From NCBI GenBank assembly GCA_024689985.1, contig JAILCZ010000075.1, positions 1 to 48,880 on the forward strand: a DNA stretch of 48,880 bases, written 5' to 3'. The notes beneath the pieces were generated by a model. It was not told the origin of the DNA and ran no database searches. It saw nothing but the letters and a program-made list of their open reading frames with translations. Position 1 is the stretch's first letter. Every line of letters begins with the position of its first letter. This document shows, piece after piece, positions 25,251 to 32,807 of the stretch. This DNA comes from Bacteroidales bacterium. GTDB lineage: Bacteria; Bacteroidota; Bacteroidia; Bacteroidales; UBA932. The position numbers and the translations under genes are program-made.

Positions 25251-27086
25251 TTAAAGCTGCTGCATATCGTTTAGTTTCTTGTAATAGCCGTCAAGTGCGA
25301 GGAGTTCCTCGTGCTTTCCTCTTTCCACGATTCTTCCTTCGTCCATTACGATGATCTCGTCAGCGTTCTTGATGGTTGAGAGACGGTGGGCGATCGCAAT
25401 GGTGGTCCTGGTTGACATAAGTCTCTCGAGGGCCTCCTGGACGATTCTCTCTGACTCAGTGTCGAGGGATGCCGTAGCCTCGTCGAGGATGAGGATAGGA
25501 GGGTTCTTGAGAATTGCGCGGGCGATGCTGACTCTCTGCCTCTGTCCGCCGGAGAGCTTGCATCCGCGGTCACCGATGTTGGTGTCGTAGCCTTCTTCCT
25601 TCTCCATAATGAAGTCGTGGGCGTTGGCTATCTTGGCCGCTTCGATTACCTGTTCCTTCGTGGCGTTCTCCACGCCGAAGGCTATGTTGTTGAAGATTGT
25701 GTCGTTGAAGAGGATGGCCTCCTGGTTCACGTTTCCGATGAGGCTTCTGAGACTGACGATGCCGAGGTCGCGTACGTCGTTGCCGTCAATCGTTATGGAG
25801 CCGGATTCCACGTCATAGAAGCGCGGAATGAGATCCACGAGAGTGGATTTTCCTGCTCCGGAAGCTCCTACGATCGCAATCGTCTTGCCCTTCTCGATGT
25901 CGAGGCTGATGTCCTTGAGGATTTCCTTGTTGTTGTCAGAATACTTGAAGCAGACATTCTTGAAGCTGATCCTGTCATTGAAGCCCTCAATCTGCTTAGG
26001 CTCTGCGATTTCTTTTATGCTGCTCTCCGCTTCGAGAATCTTGTTGATTCTCTCCATTGATGCAAGACCCTTCGGGATGTTGTAGGCTGCCTTCGAAAGT
26101 TCCTTCAGAGGGTTGAGGATGCTGTACATCATCACCATAAAGAAGATGAAGGTTGAGGCGTCGATAGGTGAACGGTTGCTGAGGATGAGTGATCCTCCGA
26201 ACCAGAGAACGATCATTATCATCACGGTGCCGAGGAATTCGCTCATAGGGTGGGCGAGTGCCTGGCGGGTGTTGACCCTGTTGTATTTGCGTCTCATCGC
26301 CTCGGTGACATTGTTGAATCTGTCGGTCATCTTCTTCTCGGCGATGAAGGCCTTGATGATGCGGAGTCCTCCGAGGGTTTCCTCCACCTGCGACATAGTG
26401 TCGCTCCAGAGAAGCTGGGCGTCAAGGGATTTCTTCTTGAGCTGCTTTCCGATCACACCCATCAGCCAGGCCATGAACGGCACGAAGAGGATGGTGAAGA
26501 GGGTGAGCTCCCAGCTGGTATAGACCAGGACTGCGAAGTAGAAGATGATGAGGATAGGATTCTTGATCAGTACGTCGATTGACGATGTGATGGAAGTCTC
26601 GACCTCCTGTACGTCACCTGTCATCCTGGCTATTATGTCGCCCTTTTTCTCCTGGGAAAAGAAACCGATAGGCAGGGCGAGTATCTTGCGGTAAATCTTG
26701 TTTCTGATGTCTTTGACGATGCCGGTGCGGATAGGAATCATCACGGCTGACGATCCGAAATAGCAGGATGTCTTCAGAAGTGTGGTAAGACCGAGGAATC
26801 CGCAGAGAACCATAAGCGTCATAGACGCTCCGTGCTCCGTCATAAAATTAGATACGTACCAGTACGCGTTGTTTATGAGCTTTTCCTTGAAGTCGCCTTC
26901 GGCTTCCCAGGGAATGAATTCATATACGGTCTGGTTCAGGTTGAAGAGCAGGTTCAGCATCGGAATCACCAGCGAGAATGAAAAGATGTTGAATACTGCT
27001 GACAATATATTGAGGATGACTGATTCGCCGAGGAACCTCTTGTATGGTCCGACGTATTTCAGCATCATCTGCCAAAATTCTTTCAT
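25251..27086 (-). CDS. ABC exporter with fused permease and ATPase (MsbA-like)
   Basis: A 611-residue half-transporter: six membrane helices in the first ~330 residues, then a nucleotide-binding domain with Walker A GASGAGKST, Q-loop GNVNQEAILF, signature LSGGQRQRVSIARA, Walker B ILILDEATASLD and switch His in AIAHRLST. Substrate classes for this family include lipid A core (MsbA), other lipids and peptides. As the first gene of an operon with a VanZ protein, an amidase-like protein and a CMP-sugar synthetase, a lipid or glycolipid flippase role is plausible. It works as a homodimer by analogy. A TATATTTG box lies 28 bases upstream. Confidence 0.93.
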   Translation of the reverse strand: MKEFWQMMLKYVGPYKRFLGESVILNILSAVFNIFSFSLVIPMLNLLFNLNQTVYEFIPWEAEGDFKEKLINNAYWYVSNFMTEHGASMTLMVLCGFLGLTTLLKTSCYFGSSAVMIPIRTGIVKDIRNKIYRKILALPIGFFSQEKKGDIIARMTGDVQEVETSITSSIDVLIKNPILIIFYFAVLVYTSWELTLFTILFVPFMAWLMGVIGKQLKKKSLDAQLLWSDTMSQVEETLGGLRIIKAFIAEKKMTDRFNNVTEAMRRKYNRVNTRQALAHPMSEFLGTVMIMIVLWFGGSLILSNRSPIDASTFIFFMVMMYSILNPLKELSKAAYNIPKGLASMERINKILEAESSIKEIAEPKQIEGFNDRISFKNVCFKYSDNNKEILKDISLDIEKGKTIAIVGASGAGKSTLVDLIPRFYDVESGSITIDGNDVRDLGIVSLRSLIGNVNQEAILFNDTIFNNIAFGVENATKEQVIEAAKIANAHDFIMEKEEGYDTNIGDRGCKLSGGQRQRVSIARAILKNPPILILDEATASLDTESERIVQEALERLMSTRTTIAIAHRLSTIKNADEIIVMDEGRIVERGKHEELLALDGYYKKLNDMQQL

Positions 27087-27114
27087 TAAGAAATACTTAT
27101 TTAATATATTCCTA

Positions 27115-27122
27115 CAAATATA
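27115..27122 (-). promoter_or_regulatory. Putative -7 box TATATTTG for the ABC-vanZ-amidase-cytidylyltransferase operon
   Basis: On the minus strand TATATTTG matches TAnnTTTG and ends 28 bases before the exporter ATG at 27086, in the 55-base gap after the M28-like gene. No TTTG is seen at the standard -33 spacing. Confidence 0.45.
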
Positions 27123-27141
27123 GGTATTTTTCGATTCAAAC

Positions 27142-28158
27142 CTACATCAGACGGTCCAGCCAATGGTAGATGAGCCAGACTCTTTTTTTGAGGACGGAGT
27201 AGTCCAGGGAAGACGGAATGTCGTCTTCCTTGTTGGTTTTCATCGTGATGCCCGAGGTGAAGAGCACCGCAGGAATGCCGGCGTCGAGAAAGACCTTCTG
27301 GTCGCCGATTCTGTTGTAGAAAATCCTCGTGAACCCGGCTGATCCGTAGTAGTCGAAGCAGAGGTCCATCTTGAGGCGCGGGTTGGTGTTGTTGCAGGAG
27401 TTGAGCTGGGCTACGAACCGGCCTCCGCTGAGCATAAGCATATAGTCCGGTCTGCCGGATTTGAGAGGGGCGAGGGTGGAACCGAGAATATCCAGGTTCA
27501 CCATCGCGACTATTCTTTCCTTGGTAATTGCAAGACCAGTTTCGGGGTCGGTCAGCAATCCTTTTTCTATGGTGCTCATAAGGGCTCGGCTTCCTGCCAT
27601 ACTGAGGTCCTTGGCGTCGAAGGCCACGAAAAGGACTGACGTCTTGTATGTCTTGCCGAGAGTCTTCATCGACTTCAGCATATGGGCCAGGTTCAGCAAA
27701 GCCGCCACTCCGCTGGCGTTGCTGTCTGCTCCCGGGTGAGTCTTGCCGTTGATTGTCGGAATGTTGTCGAAATGAGCTCCGACTATGATGTATCTTCGCT
27801 CAGGTCCTTTCTGCCATCCTGAAGACAGACCTATGACATTGTGTCCGATGACGCTGCTGTCCGGTTTTGCGGGGAAGGAAAGGGAGAATGTCTCCATTCC
27901 TTCTTCCCTCATCTGGCGCTGAATCCACATCGCAGCTTCCACGGCTCCCGGCGTTCCGGTTGCACGGCTGTCGCAGAGACTGTCGCACAGAAAATCCACA
28001 CAGCGGCTGAGTGTTTTTTCGGTCACCACGGCCTCGGCGTTCCTTGTGCTGGGAATGAATCTTCTCGTTTTGGCGGCATTCTGACCATAGGATTGGCCGG
28101 TGCCGATCAGACAAATGCCTGACAGTAGAAAGATTATGAATTTTTTTTGGTGCGTCAC
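27142..28158 (-). CDS. M28-family metallopeptidase-like exported protein with degenerate active site
   Basis: A 338-residue exported protein (signal peptide to about residue 25) with the M28 aminopeptidase fold. Early zinc ligands are present: AHFDN (His129, Asp131) and GADSNASG (Asp145), and Asp223 in NLDILG. The paired acidic motif GEE (catalytic base and zinc ligand) reads AKD at 182-184, and the last zinc-binding His appears to be replaced in SGITMKTNKEDD. It may be an inactive relative, a one-metal enzyme or a binding protein. The start is GTG at 28158, the only start I can place before the signal peptide. It is divergent from the TPR gene across a 70-base gap with a perfect palindrome. 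Confidence 0.75.
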   Translation of the reverse strand: MTHQKKFIIFLLSGICLIGTGQSYGQNAAKTRRFIPSTRNAEAVVTEKTLSRCVDFLCDSLCDSRATGTPGAVEAAMWIQRQMREEGMETFSLSFPAKPDSSVIGHNVIGLSSGWQKGPERRYIIVGAHFDNIPTINGKTHPGADSNASGVAALLNLAHMLKSMKTLGKTYKTSVLFVAFDAKDLSMAGSRALMSTIEKGLLTDPETGLAITKERIVAMVNLDILGSTLAPLKSGRPDYMLMLSGGRFVAQLNSCNNTNPRLKMDLCFDYYGSAGFTRIFYNRIGDQKVFLDAGIPAVLFTSGITMKTNKEDDIPSSLDYSVLKKRVWLIYHWLDRLM

Positions 28159-28179
28159 TGCTTAAGGCACAATTAATGT

Positions 28180-28187
28180 TATCTTTG
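28180..28187 (+). promoter_or_regulatory. Putative -7 box TATCTTTG for the TPR gene
   Basis: TATCTTTG matches TAnnTTTG and lies 41 bases before the ATG at 28229. It forms the left arm of the palindrome 28180-28212. No strong -33 element. Confidence 0.45.
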
Positions 28188-28204
28188 TGAGATTTGACGA
28201 GCCA

Positions 28205-28212
28205 CAAAGATA
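28205..28212 (-). promoter_or_regulatory. Putative -7 box TATCTTTG for the M28-like gene
   Basis: On the minus strand TATCTTTG matches TAnnTTTG. It is the right arm of the palindrome and lies 46 bases before the GTG start at 28158. Confidence 0.45.
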
Positions 28213-28228
28213 GTCAAAAACTCCATTT

Positions 28229-30238
28229 ATGAAGAGGATAATCTCGTTTCTTGTTTCGATGTTCTGCCTGCTTGGCACCGCCGGTGCCCAGTATGACCAG
28301 GATGTGTTCTCCTGGAGGGGCCGCAACGCCCTTTCCGAGGGCAAATATGCCGAGGCCATACAGAACTTCAATGTCATCGCGAGGCTGGATACCGCCGATT
28401 ACTGGAATTTCTTCTACCGTGGTATTGCCAAATACAACCTTGGTGATATCCGCGGAGCCCAGCAGGACTTCAACAGAAGCATTCGCCTGAATCCGGTCTT
28501 TACTAACGGATATCATTACAGGGCAATTACATATAGCCGTTTCGGTGACTTTGACGCGGCTTTCTCCGACCTCGCTGAGGCCATCCGTCTCCGTCCTGGT
28601 TTTCTGGGACTGTACTACACCAGGGGAGTGACTTCCTTCCTCGCCCAGAAATTCGACCTTGCGGTGGAAGATTTCAACAAGTACATCAAGAAGGAACCGA
28701 AGGATCCGGGAGCATATCTGAACAGGGGAGCCAGCTATCTCTTCCTCGGGGATACCCTCAAGGCACTTGCAGACTACAACAAGGCAATCAAGCTCGACAG
28801 GTTCGAACCTGAAGGCTACATCAGAAGGGGACGCCTCAATGCGATGAGGAAGAATTACGGCGAGGCCATAGCCGATATGAACAAGGCCATCCAGCTGGAC
28901 AGCACGAATACGTTCGCATATTTCAACAGGGCTATAATGCATTATGACAGAAATGATTATAATTCTGCGATGTCGGACCTGAACCGCGTGCTCAAGGATG
29001 AACCGGGCAATGCCCTCACACTCTACAACCGAAGTCTCATCAATGCCCAGGTCGGCAATTTCGACGAAGCCCTCGCCGATATGGACAGGGTGATCAACAT
29101 AAACCCGAAGAATGTCCTGGCCTACTACAACAGGGCCGCCTTCTTCGTGGAAATGCAGAGGTGGAGAGATGCCCTGGATGACTACGACAAGGCAATAGAC
29201 CTCTATCCTGACTTTGCGAAGGCCTATATGAACAGGTCTTTCGTGAAGAACCGTCTGGGAATGAAGAAGGAGTCGAAGAAGGACTACGACGTGGCTCAGA
29301 AGAAGGTTGCGGAATACAGGGAAAAGAATGCCGCCAATGAGGGCTCCTTTGCTGACACGACCAAGAAATACAGCGCCCTGCTGAGCTTCGATGCGGATTT
29401 CGCGAAGAAGGATTTCGACAATGAACTGCTCCAGCACAGGGATGTGGACATAAAGCTCAGGCCTCTCTACAAATTCGTCCTGTCTCCGGAAAGGGCGACG
29501 ACGAGGTATGCCCTGAGCAGAAGGTTCGAAAATCCGATCCTGGACAAGTTCCTCGACGAGGCGAGGGTGCCTGTGGCAATCACGAATCAGGATTCGCTCG
29601 CAGGTGTGCCGCGCGGCATCGGACTTGACGCCCAGCTCTATAGCGATATGGCTGAAAGGAGGGCGGACACCTATTTCTACCGCGGACTCCTCGACCTGCA
29701 GCACAAGATGTACAACTCGGCCCTCTCGAATTTCGAGAAATCGGTGGAGAAGGAGGAAGGCGGCAGATACAGCGATGCCTACGGAGCTTTCTACAAGGTC
29801 AATCTCGGAGTGCTCCGCGCTGAGATGATCGACTTCATCGCATCTATGCAGAGCAATGTCCAGACCCTCACTATGGATGACAGCGGAGCCACCCGCGCCC
29901 GCATCAGCGACAGGGTCGAACGTACTTATGACTATACTGAAGCAATTGAGGCGATGGAAGAAGCGGCCAAGGCCCTGCCTGACATCCCTTATGTCCACTA
30001 TAATCTCGGCAATCTCTATTGCCTCTCTTCCCAGTTCGTGAATTCAATAAGCAGCTACTCCAGGGCCATCGAACTCTACCCGTATATGGGTGACGCCTAT
30101 TTCAACAGGGGACTCGTGCTCATCTATCTGAAAGACAAGGAGAAAGGTTGCATCGACCTTTCCCGCGCAGGCGAGCTCGGAGTGGACAGCTCCTATAGCG
30201 TAATCTCAAAATATTGTGAGGAGGACAAGAATCTTTGA
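28229..30238 (+). CDS. Exported tetratricopeptide-repeat protein
   Basis: A 669-residue protein with a signal peptide (MKRIISFLVSMFCLLGTAGA). Residues ~25-330 are consecutive TPR units with typical W/L/G-Y-A-F-A-P spacing, for example AYLNRGASYLFLGDTLKALA and AYYNRAAFFVEMQRWRDALD. A region of ~200 residues without clear repeats (~340-530) is followed by another TPR pair near 600-660 (VHYNLGNLYCLSSQFVNSIS). Such proteins are usually periplasmic or outer-membrane scaffolds; no partner is identified. A metallo-beta-lactamase-fold gene starts 2 bases after its stop, so they are probably cotranscribed. Confidence 0.9.
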   Translation: MKRIISFLVSMFCLLGTAGAQYDQDVFSWRGRNALSEGKYAEAIQNFNVIARLDTADYWNFFYRGIAKYNLGDIRGAQQDFNRSIRLNPVFTNGYHYRAITYSRFGDFDAAFSDLAEAIRLRPGFLGLYYTRGVTSFLAQKFDLAVEDFNKYIKKEPKDPGAYLNRGASYLFLGDTLKALADYNKAIKLDRFEPEGYIRRGRLNAMRKNYGEAIADMNKAIQLDSTNTFAYFNRAIMHYDRNDYNSAMSDLNRVLKDEPGNALTLYNRSLINAQVGNFDEALADMDRVININPKNVLAYYNRAAFFVEMQRWRDALDDYDKAIDLYPDFAKAYMNRSFVKNRLGMKKESKKDYDVAQKKVAEYREKNAANEGSFADTTKKYSALLSFDADFAKKDFDNELLQHRDVDIKLRPLYKFVLSPERATTRYALSRRFENPILDKFLDEARVPVAITNQDSLAGVPRGIGLDAQLYSDMAERRADTYFYRGLLDLQHKMYNSALSNFEKSVEKEEGGRYSDAYGAFYKVNLGVLRAEMIDFIASMQSNVQTLTMDDSGATRARISDRVERTYDYTEAIEAMEEAAKALPDIPYVHYNLGNLYCLSSQFVNSISSYSRAIELYPYMGDAYFNRGLVLIYLKDKEKGCIDLSRAGELGVDSSYSVISKYCEEDKNL

Positions 30239-30240
30239 TT

Positions 30241-31041
30241 ATGCTGCAATTTATGAGCATTTCCAGCGGAAGCTGCGGTAACTGTTACATACTCAAGGGA
30301 GACCAGGGAAGGGGAATCATCATCGACGCCGGCGTAAGCCTCCGCCGTCTCAAGAGGGCCCTGCTTTCCGTGGGTTTCAGTTTCGATGATTTCGCCGCCG
30401 TCCTCGTCACCCACGACCATCTGGACCACATCCGTCATCTCGGCCCGTATTGCAAGACCCTGAAGCTGCCGGTCTATGCTACCGATGTACTTCACAGGGC
30501 TCTCGCGGTCCATACTTTCACCCGCGATTACATCGCCGGATGCAGGCGCATCCTGCCGGCAGGGGAGTGGACCGAAGTCGCTCCCGGTTTCGAAGCGCGC
30601 TGGTTCGAAGTCCCTCACGATGCCACCCAGACGGTCGGCTTCGTGATCCGTGCCTTCGGGCACCAGATCGTCCACATCACCGACTGCGGAAAGATGACGG
30701 CCGAAGCCCTTGACTGGGCCAGGCAGGCCGACACCGTGACGGTGGAATCCAATTTCGACATCGGAATGCTTATGGCCGGCCCATATACCGAGGCTCTCAA
30801 GATGAGGATATGTCAGGGTCACGGACATCTTAGCAATGACGGCTGTGCCGATGCCGTCAAGACCTTCGTGCACGACGGGCTGAACAATATTTTCCTCTGC
30901 CATCTGAGCGAGAACAACAATACCCCTGACCTTGCCTTTGAATCTGCGAAGGAGGCCCTTGCCGAGGCCGGAGTCATGGATGGCGAGATAAATCTCCGGA
31001 CTCTTCCAAGACAATATCCTTCACCTCTTTTCACTTTGTGA
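30241..31041 (+). CDS. Metallo-beta-lactamase-fold hydrolase (YycJ/WalJ-like)
   Basis: A 266-residue cytoplasmic hydrolase with the metal-binding motif THDHLDH (~57-63), a downstream His in PHDATQTVGF, TDCG as the bridging Asp region, and a late HLSENN His. The N-terminus SISSGSCGNCYIL resembles the YycJ family (SGSSGNxxYV), linked in Firmicutes to DNA-processing or cell-wall control. The ATG at 30241 is preferred; a TTG at 30235 in frame would overlap the TPR stop codon. It follows the TPR gene directly. A weak hairpin with T-tract overlaps its stop. Confidence 0.85.
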   Translation: MLQFMSISSGSCGNCYILKGDQGRGIIIDAGVSLRRLKRALLSVGFSFDDFAAVLVTHDHLDHIRHLGPYCKTLKLPVYATDVLHRALAVHTFTRDYIAGCRRILPAGEWTEVAPGFEARWFEVPHDATQTVGFVIRAFGHQIVHITDCGKMTAEALDWARQADTVTVESNFDIGMLMAGPYTEALKMRICQGHGHLSNDGCADAVKTFVHDGLNNIFLCHLSENNNTPDLAFESAKEALAEAGVMDGEINLRTLPRQYPSPLFTL

Positions 31042-31053
31042 AAATGGTTTTTT
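31028..31053 (+). terminator. Weak A/T-rich terminator after the hydrolase gene
   Basis: TTTTCAC (31028-31034) and GTGAAAA (31038-31044) form a perfect 7-bp stem with a 3-base loop that spans the stop codon. After three bases a run of six T follows (31048-31053). The stem is A/T-rich, so termination may be partial. The next gene has its own promoter box 13 bases downstream. Confidence 0.45.
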
Positions 31054-31066
31054 GTATAATCTTTCT

Positions 31067-31074
31067 TACATTTG
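31067..31074 (+). promoter_or_regulatory. Putative -7 box TACATTTG for the kinase-murQ-recR operon
   Basis: TACATTTG matches TAnnTTTG and ends 41 bases before the ATG at 31116. No TTTG stands at the standard -33 distance. A stable hairpin (31081-31099) would lie at the very start of the transcript. Confidence 0.5.
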
Positions 31075-31080
31075 CACCCG

Positions 31081-31099
31081 CGGCAGGACAATCTTGCCG
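31081..31099 (+). other. Hairpin at the 5' end of the kinase-murQ-recR transcript
   Basis: CGGCAGGA-CAA-TCTTGCCG forms an 8-bp stem with one G-T pair. It is placed like the hairpin in the uvrA leader: just after the -7 box, with no T-tract. It may protect the 5' end or tune expression. Confidence 0.45.
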
Positions 31100-31115
31100 T
31101 TTATAAACCCCTATT

Positions 31116-31982
31116 ATGATAATTATCGTAGAAAGCGGCGCTACAAAGACAGATTGGTGCGCCATCCAGGCTGACGGAAAAGAAATCAGCGTCAAGACAG
31201 CTGGCATGAACATCTCTACTATGCCTGCTGAAGCAATCAGTGCAATCATCAATGAGGCTGCCCCAGTGCTCAACCCTGCTGGAGAAAAGGTAACGGAAGT
31301 ACATTTCTATGCAGCTGGACTCATCGTTCCGGAAGGAGAGAAAGTCCCTGAGTCTGCAAAGGTCCTCGATGCCCAGCTCAAGGCTATCTGGCCTGACGCT
31401 GAGATGGAGTACGCATCCGACCTTCTCGATGCGGCCCGTGCGGTATGCGGTCACAAGCCAGGTATCGCAGTCATTATGGGAACTGGCTCCAACAGCTGTT
31501 TCTTCGATGGCGAAAAGGTGGTCAAGAATGTCCGTTCAGCCGGATTCATCCTCGGAGACGAGGGCGGCGGAGCCTGCCTCGGCAAAATGTTCATGGCAGA
31601 TTTCCTCAAGGGCCTCGTACCTGAGCCTGTGGCATCAGAGTTCGCTTCTACATACCAGGTTGATTATATGACTGTCGTAAAGAATGTCTACAAGAGTGAC
31701 GCTCCTTCGAAGTATCTCGGATCGTTCGCTCCTTGGATTATGGAAAGATATTCTACTTGCGACTATATGAAGAACCTCATCGAGCAGAATTTCAGGAACT
31801 TCATCGAGAGAGCCTTGAAGCAGTATCCTATCGACAAATACCCTGTAGGCGTCGTAGGTGGCTTCGGAAACGCTCACCAGGTCGTAATGAAGAAGGTTGC
31901 CGCTGAGTACGGAATCAAGTTCTCCGACATTATGGCAACACCTATCGAAGGTCTCGTCAAGTATCACACCGGAAAAAATTAA
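31116..31982 (+). CDS. BadF/BadG-type amino-sugar kinase (N-acetylglucosamine or N-acetylmuramic acid kinase)
   Basis: A 288-residue kinase of the ASKHA fold. The phosphate-1 loop is IIVESGATKTDWC (~3-15), phosphate-2 is MGTGSNS (~126-132), and GDEGGGACLGKM (~149-160) is typical of NagK-like proteins. The position directly before murQ (9-base gap) suggests that it phosphorylates N-acetylmuramic acid or GlcNAc from cell-wall turnover; in Tannerella forsythia a similar kinase (MurK) is linked to murQ. MurNAc-6-phosphate would then be the MurQ substrate. The preferred sugar cannot be decided from sequence. It is the first gene of a kinase-murQ-recR operon. Confidence 0.87.
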   Translation: MIIIVESGATKTDWCAIQADGKEISVKTAGMNISTMPAEAISAIINEAAPVLNPAGEKVTEVHFYAAGLIVPEGEKVPESAKVLDAQLKAIWPDAEMEYASDLLDAARAVCGHKPGIAVIMGTGSNSCFFDGEKVVKNVRSAGFILGDEGGGACLGKMFMADFLKGLVPEPVASEFASTYQVDYMTVVKNVYKSDAPSKYLGSFAPWIMERYSTCDYMKNLIEQNFRNFIERALKQYPIDKYPVGVVGGFGNAHQVVMKKVAAEYGIKFSDIMATPIEGLVKYHTGKN

Positions 31983-31991
31983 TGTCATAAT

Positions 31992-32807
31992 ATGAGAACA
32001 ACAGAACAGTCTTCAAACTACGCTCATCTCGACCAGATGTCAACCGAGGAACTCCTCCGTGGCATCAACAACGAGGACAAGAACGTCCCAGTCGCAATTG
32101 AGAAAGTAATCCCTAATATCCAGGCCCTCATCGACCAGATCGTCCCAAGAATGGAAAAGGGCGGCCGTGTATTCTACATCGGTGCCGGTACCAGCGGACG
32201 TCTCGGAGTCGTTGACGCATCTGAGATCCCTCCTACATACGGTGTCGCTGACGCATTCATCGGAATTATGTGCGGTGGCGACGGTGCCATCAGGAACGCT
32301 GTCGAAGGAGCCGAGGATGATGAGAACGGAGCTTGGGCTGACCTTGCTCCATACAAGCCGAACGAGAACGATACCCTCATCGGTATCGCCGCATCAGGAA
32401 CCACTCCTTATGTGATCGGAGGCATCAAGGCTGCACGCGAGGCCGGTATGCTTACCGGATGTATTACCTGCAACGAGGGTTCTCCTGTCGCTCAGGTTAC
32501 CGAATATCCTATCGCAGTAGTGGTAGGCCCGGAATTCGTGACCGGTAGTACCCGTATGAAGGCGGGTACCGCGCAGAAGCTCGTGCTCAATATGATTTCA
32601 ACATCCTGCATGGTCCTTCTGGGACACGTCAAAGGCAACAAGATGGTCGATATGCAGCTTACCAACAAGAAGCTCGTCGACCGCGGAACCCGTATGATTA
32701 TGGCGGATACGGACATCACAGACTATGAGTATGCGAAGTCCCTCCTGCTCAAGTATGGTCAGGTCCGCGCTGCCGTTGACGCCTACAAGGCCGGCAAAGA
32801 AAACTAG
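31992..32807 (+). CDS. murQ: N-acetylmuramic acid 6-phosphate etherase
   Basis: Cytoplasmic SIS-domain enzyme that cleaves the lactyl ether of MurNAc-6-phosphate to give GlcNAc-6-phosphate and D-lactate in peptidoglycan recycling. The 271-residue protein contains the family signature GRVFYIGAGTSGRLGVVDAS (59-78 region), the catalytic Glu of SEIPPTYG (~78), VEGAEDDENGA with a second Glu (~105-108), and GSTRMKAGTAQKLVLN. It is shorter at the C-terminus than E. coli MurQ (298 residues) but has all core motifs. It lies between the sugar kinase and recR; the recR ATG follows the murQ TAG with no spacer. Confidence 0.96.
   Translation: MRTTEQSSNYAHLDQMSTEELLRGINNEDKNVPVAIEKVIPNIQALIDQIVPRMEKGGRVFYIGAGTSGRLGVVDASEIPPTYGVADAFIGIMCGGDGAIRNAVEGAEDDENGAWADLAPYKPNENDTLIGIAASGTTPYVIGGIKAAREAGMLTGCITCNEGSPVAQVTEYPIAVVVGPEFVTGSTRMKAGTAQKLVLNMISTSCMVLLGHVKGNKMVDMQLTNKKLVDRGTRMIMADTDITDYEYAKSLLLKYGQVRAAVDAYKAGKEN

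Larger units (their letters stand above)
28180..28212. promoter_or_regulatory. Palindrome across overlapping divergent promoters, possible operator
   Basis: TATCTTTGTG (28180-28189) and CACAAAGATA (28203-28212) are perfect 10-base inverted arms with a 13-base spacer. Each arm contains a -7 box that reads towards the other. The two divergent transcripts would start inside the spacer, almost face to face. A dimeric regulator could control both genes from this site. Confidence 0.5.

Noticed and set aside
28214-29998. A 594-codon open frame antisense to the TPR gene
   Set aside because: It mirrors the codon pattern of the strong TPR coding frame and its translation shows no recognisable domain. 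The TPR reading has clear repeats and a signal peptide.
30235-30240. TTG start two codons before the hydrolase ATG
   Set aside because: It overlaps the TPR stop codon and adds only two residues; the ATG at 30241 is the simpler choice.
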